Positions 61,278-64,000 of a stretch of 64,000 bases of DNA are shown piece after piece. This DNA is from Mycolicibacterium sp. CBMA 234 (GTDB lineage Bacteria; Actinomycetota; Actinomycetes; Mycobacteriales; Mycobacteriaceae). Location of the stretch: contig NZ_MPKW01000005.1 of NCBI RefSeq assembly GCF_009729415.1, positions 248,001 through 312,000 on the forward strand. The letters are read 5' to 3'. The position numbers and the translations under genes were made by a program. The notes beneath the pieces were generated by a model. That model had not been told where the DNA came from. It ran no database searches and saw nothing but the letters and a program-made list of their open reading frames with translations. Each line of letters starts with the position of its first letter. The first letter of the stretch is position 1.

Positions 61278-61552
61278 GACTGCCTGCCTGAAGGCACGCG
61301 AATTCAACTGGACCCGGGCTTGGATCTCGGCCGTCTGGACCTCACCCCGCCGAACGCGTGGTCGCCGAAGCCCTACAGCGGTACGGCGCGTACATCATGG
61401 ATGTCAGCGGATCACCATTGAGCATCAGCTTCGAAAGAGACAACGCGGCTGCCCCCGGCACCGTCGGATCCACCTATAGTGCAGCCGGACTGCAGTGGGA
61501 TTACGACGGGATGCCCAACATCCCTTGGAAGAAATTGAGGGTTCTGCGATGA
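61278..61552 (+). pseudogene. Broken copy of the secreted C-terminal domain
   Basis: Frame one from 61278 reads D-C-L-P-E-G-T-R-I-Q-L-D-P, the same as the equivalent part of the 62928 protein (C-I-P-E-G-S-R-I-Q-L-N-P). A -1 frameshift near 61347 leads to V-V-A-E-A-L-Q-R-Y-G-A-Y, then A-G-L-Q-W-D-Y and P-W-K-K-L, matching both intact copies. No signal peptide or N-terminal half is left. The last codons overlap the ATG of the following glycosyltransferase gene (ATGA at 61549), so ribosomes reading the remnant could still feed that gene. Confidence 0.75.
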
Positions 61553-62691
61553 AGCCGATTCGGGTCCTCACCCTGATCGACGGGTTCCGCATGGGCGGAG
61601 CAGAAACGCTTCTGGCGCCGTTGGCTGTCGCAATCCGCAATACCAACATCGAGATGGACATCGTCGGTCTGGACGATGCCTCGGTCAACGCCGAGAAGAC
61701 CATGACCATCCTGTCCGAAGCCGGCGTACATCCGCGATCGCTCGGCGTCCGGCGGCTCCTCGACCTCAGCGGCGTTCCCCGATTGGTTCGCGAAATACGC
61801 AGCGGTGACTACGATTTGGTGCACGCGCACCTCGAGATGTCGGCAAGCTTCGCGGTTCCAGCAGCGAAACTCAGCGGTCGCCCGGTGGTCTGTACGTTCC
61901 ACCACGTAACGCAACGCTTGCCGGGACGCGGGCATTGGCGCGAGCGGATCGCCGCGGAAGCCGCGACCCGGGGCGACCGCGTGCTGTTCGTCTCCGAGGC
62001 CAGCCGCGCCTCCTGGTCGGAGGTGCACCGCGGGGGCCGGACTCCGCACAACTGGGACGTGCTGCACAACGGAATCGACGTCAACAACTTCCGCCCCGAT
62101 GCACCAGACCCCACCGTACGCAACGAAATTGGCGGTGGCCCTGGACCTTTGGTCGTGTTGCCCGCCGCGTTCCGCGACTTCAAGGGCATCCCGGTGGCCA
62201 TCCGGGCCTGGCCGTTGGTATTGCAGAAACATCCGAATGCCATCTTGTCGTTGGTCGGTGGTGGCCCCGACGAGGCCGAATTCCGCACGCTGGTCAGCGA
62301 GGCGGGATTGACCGACTCGGTCGTCTTCGCGGGCGTGCGGTCCGACATGCCCCGGGTCTACCGAGCCGCCGACGTAGTGCTGCTGCCCTCGACCTTCGGC
62401 GAGAACCTGCCCACCGTGCTGATCGAGGCTTCGGCATCGGGCAGCGCCATCGCCGCATCCAAGATCGGTGGCATTCCAGACATCGTCGTCGACGGCGACA
62501 CGGGGCTGCTGTTCGAGGCGAACGATCCCGCCGCTTTGGCCACCACCGTTACCCGGTTGCTGGATAGCCCCGAGTTGCGGACGACGCTCGGACAACAGGC
62601 CGTCGAACGCGCGCGCACCAAGTTCTCGTCAGCATCGTGGGCGAGCCGGCTGCACGACCTCTACGTCGAACTGAATCAGCGCAAGCGTTGA
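61549..62691 (+). CDS. GT4-family glycosyltransferase
   Basis: A 380-residue GT-B enzyme: G-F-R-M-G-G-A-E-T near the N-terminus (donor loop), V-H-A-H-L-E, D-V-L-H-N-G-I-D-V-N, and the C-terminal S-T-F-G-E-N-L-P-T-V-L-I-E with the E-x7-E motif. It probably adds a hexose from a nucleotide sugar to the lipid-linked repeat. The ATG overlaps the stop of the broken domain copy upstream. It continues the same-strand run to the secreted protein at 62928. Confidence 0.9.
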   Translation: MKPIRVLTLIDGFRMGGAETLLAPLAVAIRNTNIEMDIVGLDDASVNAEKTMTILSEAGVHPRSLGVRRLLDLSGVPRLVREIRSGDYDLVHAHLEMSASFAVPAAKLSGRPVVCTFHHVTQRLPGRGHWRERIAAEAATRGDRVLFVSEASRASWSEVHRGGRTPHNWDVLHNGIDVNNFRPDAPDPTVRNEIGGGPGPLVVLPAAFRDFKGIPVAIRAWPLVLQKHPNAILSLVGGGPDEAEFRTLVSEAGLTDSVVFAGVRSDMPRVYRAADVVLLPSTFGENLPTVLIEASASGSAIAASKIGGIPDIVVDGDTGLLFEANDPAALATTVTRLLDSPELRTTLGQQAVERARTKFSSASWASRLHDLYVELNQRKR

Positions 62692-62927
62692 GCGGCATTC
62701 TCGTTTAGCGCTCCCCCGGCGACAACACCTTTCAGATTCGCTATCGAGAGCGTCGTCGCCACCGCCAGCAACGCACCCATGCGCACCTGGACCGAATCGT
62801 GACCTCGCCGATAACAACCAATCTGGCGTCGACATCTATGCTGGTCCAGCGGCCGACAGAGGCCTTCGGCAAATCGATCGACAGCGCCCAACCACGGCTG
62901 CATCGTTTGCCGTGACCGCCTGGGAGG

Positions 62928-64000
62928 ATGACGAAGCTGAACGTCCATCGCATCTGGGCACATGCGTGGACCGTGCTCACCCAGTCCGTGTGCATGGCGA
63001 GCGTCATGGTTCTCGTTGCCCCGACAGCGGTCGGCGAATCATCCTTCACGGCCGTGGCCGGTCGCCCGTTTGCGAGCAACAGCGTGTGGAACACGCCCAT
63101 CAAGTCCCGACCGACAGTGGCCAGCAATTCCCCCACGATCGTGGCACGCCTGAACGCCGGCCAGCATGTCGCAGACCTGAACGATTACGCGATTCCGATC
63201 TACAACGCCACCGCGTCATCGCCGGTCGTCTCCGTCCAGTGCACCGAACCCTGGGGCCCATGCCCGCTGCCCAGTGCCATGCGCATCCCGTCCGGAGCCC
63301 GCCCCAATATCGGTAGTGACCACGCGATGATCAACATCGACTGGAGTGTCAGCCCTCCGGTGTCCTACGACTTCTGGGACGCCAGCGTTGTCTCCCCAAA
63401 CACAATTTCGACCGCATGGGGCGGTATCACCTTCAACCTCGCCAGCGGTTCAGGCATCTGGCCGGGCGGCGGTACCGCCGGATCTGCCACTGCCACAAAC
63501 GTTTCGAGGTTGGGCGGTGTCATTCGAATGCGCGAAATCCAGGCCGGCATCATCCCGCATGCGCTGGCCATCGCATCGAGCATCGCCTGCTCCGGGTACT
63601 TCCGGTACCCGGCGGCCAAGACCGACGGTCAAGACACCGATGCCAACTGCATCCCGGAAGGCTCCCGGATTCAGCTCAATCCGTCGATCAATGTCAGCTC
63701 GCTACCGTACGGCCAGCAAGTTATCGCCAAGGCGCTGCAGACCTACGGCGCCTACGTCGTCGACCGCTCCGCCGTACCGATTGCCATGGTGTTCGAGGGT
63801 GATCCGAACTTGATCGGCCAGTCCGGCCAGATTCCGCGGGTGTATCAAAGTGCCGGTCTGGCATGGGATTACTACGACATGACCGCAATACCGTGGACCG
63901 GTCTGCAGGTACTGCAGCAATGGAACGGAAATGCCGACACCACCGCCCCCAGCGCCCCGGCTCGGGTCACCGCCACGAGCGTCTCCGCGCGCAGCGTCAC
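62928..64000 (+). CDS. Secreted protein with repeated novel domain (3' end outside window)
   Basis: An open frame from ATG 62928 to the window edge (about 357 codons). The start has basic residues then a hydrophobic stretch (V-M-V-L-V-A-P-T-A), a Sec signal. The rest (W-N-T-P-I, H-A-L-A-I-A-S-S, Y-P-A-A-K-T-D-G, S-R-I-Q-L-N-P-S, Q-V-I-A-K-A-L-Q-T-Y-G-A-Y, W-D-Y-Y-D-M) is a second full copy of the C-terminal domain of the 56039 protein. A Pro/Ala-rich linker (T-A-P-S-A-P-A) begins at the edge and may lead to a fibronectin-like domain. The ribosome-binding site is poorly spaced (GGGAGG touches the ATG). Function unknown. Confidence 0.75.
   Translation, partial: MTKLNVHRIWAHAWTVLTQSVCMASVMVLVAPTAVGESSFTAVAGRPFASNSVWNTPIKSRPTVASNSPTIVARLNAGQHVADLNDYAIPIYNATASSPVVSVQCTEPWGPCPLPSAMRIPSGARPNIGSDHAMINIDWSVSPPVSYDFWDASVVSPNTISTAWGGITFNLASGSGIWPGGGTAGSATATNVSRLGGVIRMREIQAGIIPHALAIASSIACSGYFRYPAAKTDGQDTDANCIPEGSRIQLNPSINVSSLPYGQQVIAKALQTYGAYVVDRSAVPIAMVFEGDPNLIGQSGQIPRVYQSAGLAWDYYDMTAIPWTGLQVLQQWNGNADTTAPSAPARVTATSVSARSV

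Noticed and set aside
1..64000. CRISPR arrays, rRNA, intact insertion sequences or prophage
   Set aside because: No regularly spaced repeats, transposase or phage structural genes were seen; DUF222/HNH proteins are not treated as IS elements.

Overview
The window is GC-rich actinobacterial DNA and reads as a chromosome segment of a Mycobacterium/Mycolicibacterium species. The signs are an MspA-type porin, a CYP136-like P450, a DUF222/HNH (13E12-type) protein, an Lsr2 paralog, many FadD/FadE-type lipid enzymes, and gene order recalled from M. tuberculosis: Rv3054c-Rv3059 (FMN reductase, TetR, dinP, SDR, TetR, cyp136), Rv3062-Rv3063 (ligB, cstA) and Rv1355c-Rv1354c (moeY, GGDEF/EAL). No rRNA, tRNA, CRISPR array or intact insertion sequence was seen.

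Layout. 0-3 kb: lipoprotein (cut by the edge), Tat-anchored Rieske protein and ECF sigma factor, then a PucR-type regulator. 3-10 kb: FMN reductase/TetR, DinB2 with an overlapping AAA ATPase, SDR/TetR and CYP136. 9.8-18 kb: an envelope and copper-related stretch (CopC-like, Pro-rich secreted protein, MspA porin, glutaminyl cyclase, YcnI-like), a stand-alone LeuA-dimerisation-like protein behind a candidate leaderless attenuator, a TSUP exporter and a sulfite-oxidase-like membrane protein. 18-24 kb: LigB, CstA with YbdD, and a FadD. 24-27 kb: SigI-like sigma factor with a SpoIIAA-like partner, divergent from two oxidoreductases. 26.7-34 kb: a beta-oxidation cluster (MFS importer, FadR-type GntR, two acyl-CoA dehydrogenases, thiolase, SDR, MaoC). 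34-38.5 kb: GNAT-like acyltransferase, a decayed moeY-like gene and a c-di-GMP enzyme (DcpA-like). 38.5-49.4 kb: lipid and accessory genes, including a heteromeric FadE pair, a DUF222/HNH protein and a WXG100-like small protein coupled to a P-loop kinase. 49.7-64 kb: an accessory surface-polysaccharide region with secreted multidomain proteins, TetR, Lsr2 paralog, polyprenyl-phosphate sugar transferase, two glycosyltransferases, a Wzz-like protein, and three copies (one broken) of one secreted domain.

How parts may work together (inference). The sigma/Rieske pair looks like a membrane redox-sensing switch. The 26.7-34 kb genes supply uptake plus nearly a full beta-oxidation turn for an unidentified carboxylic acid, under a GntR regulator. 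The last 14 kb looks like an exopolysaccharide synthesis and remodelling locus, perhaps silenced by its own Lsr2 paralog. The Lsr2 promoter and the adjacent tetR gene share the palindrome AAGTA-AN-TACTT, and AT-rich motifs recur upstream of the polysaccharide genes. The most unusual regulatory object is at 14131-14250: promoter, leaderless 14-codon ORF rich in Leu/Val codons and a 23-bp hairpin ahead of the LeuA-like gene.
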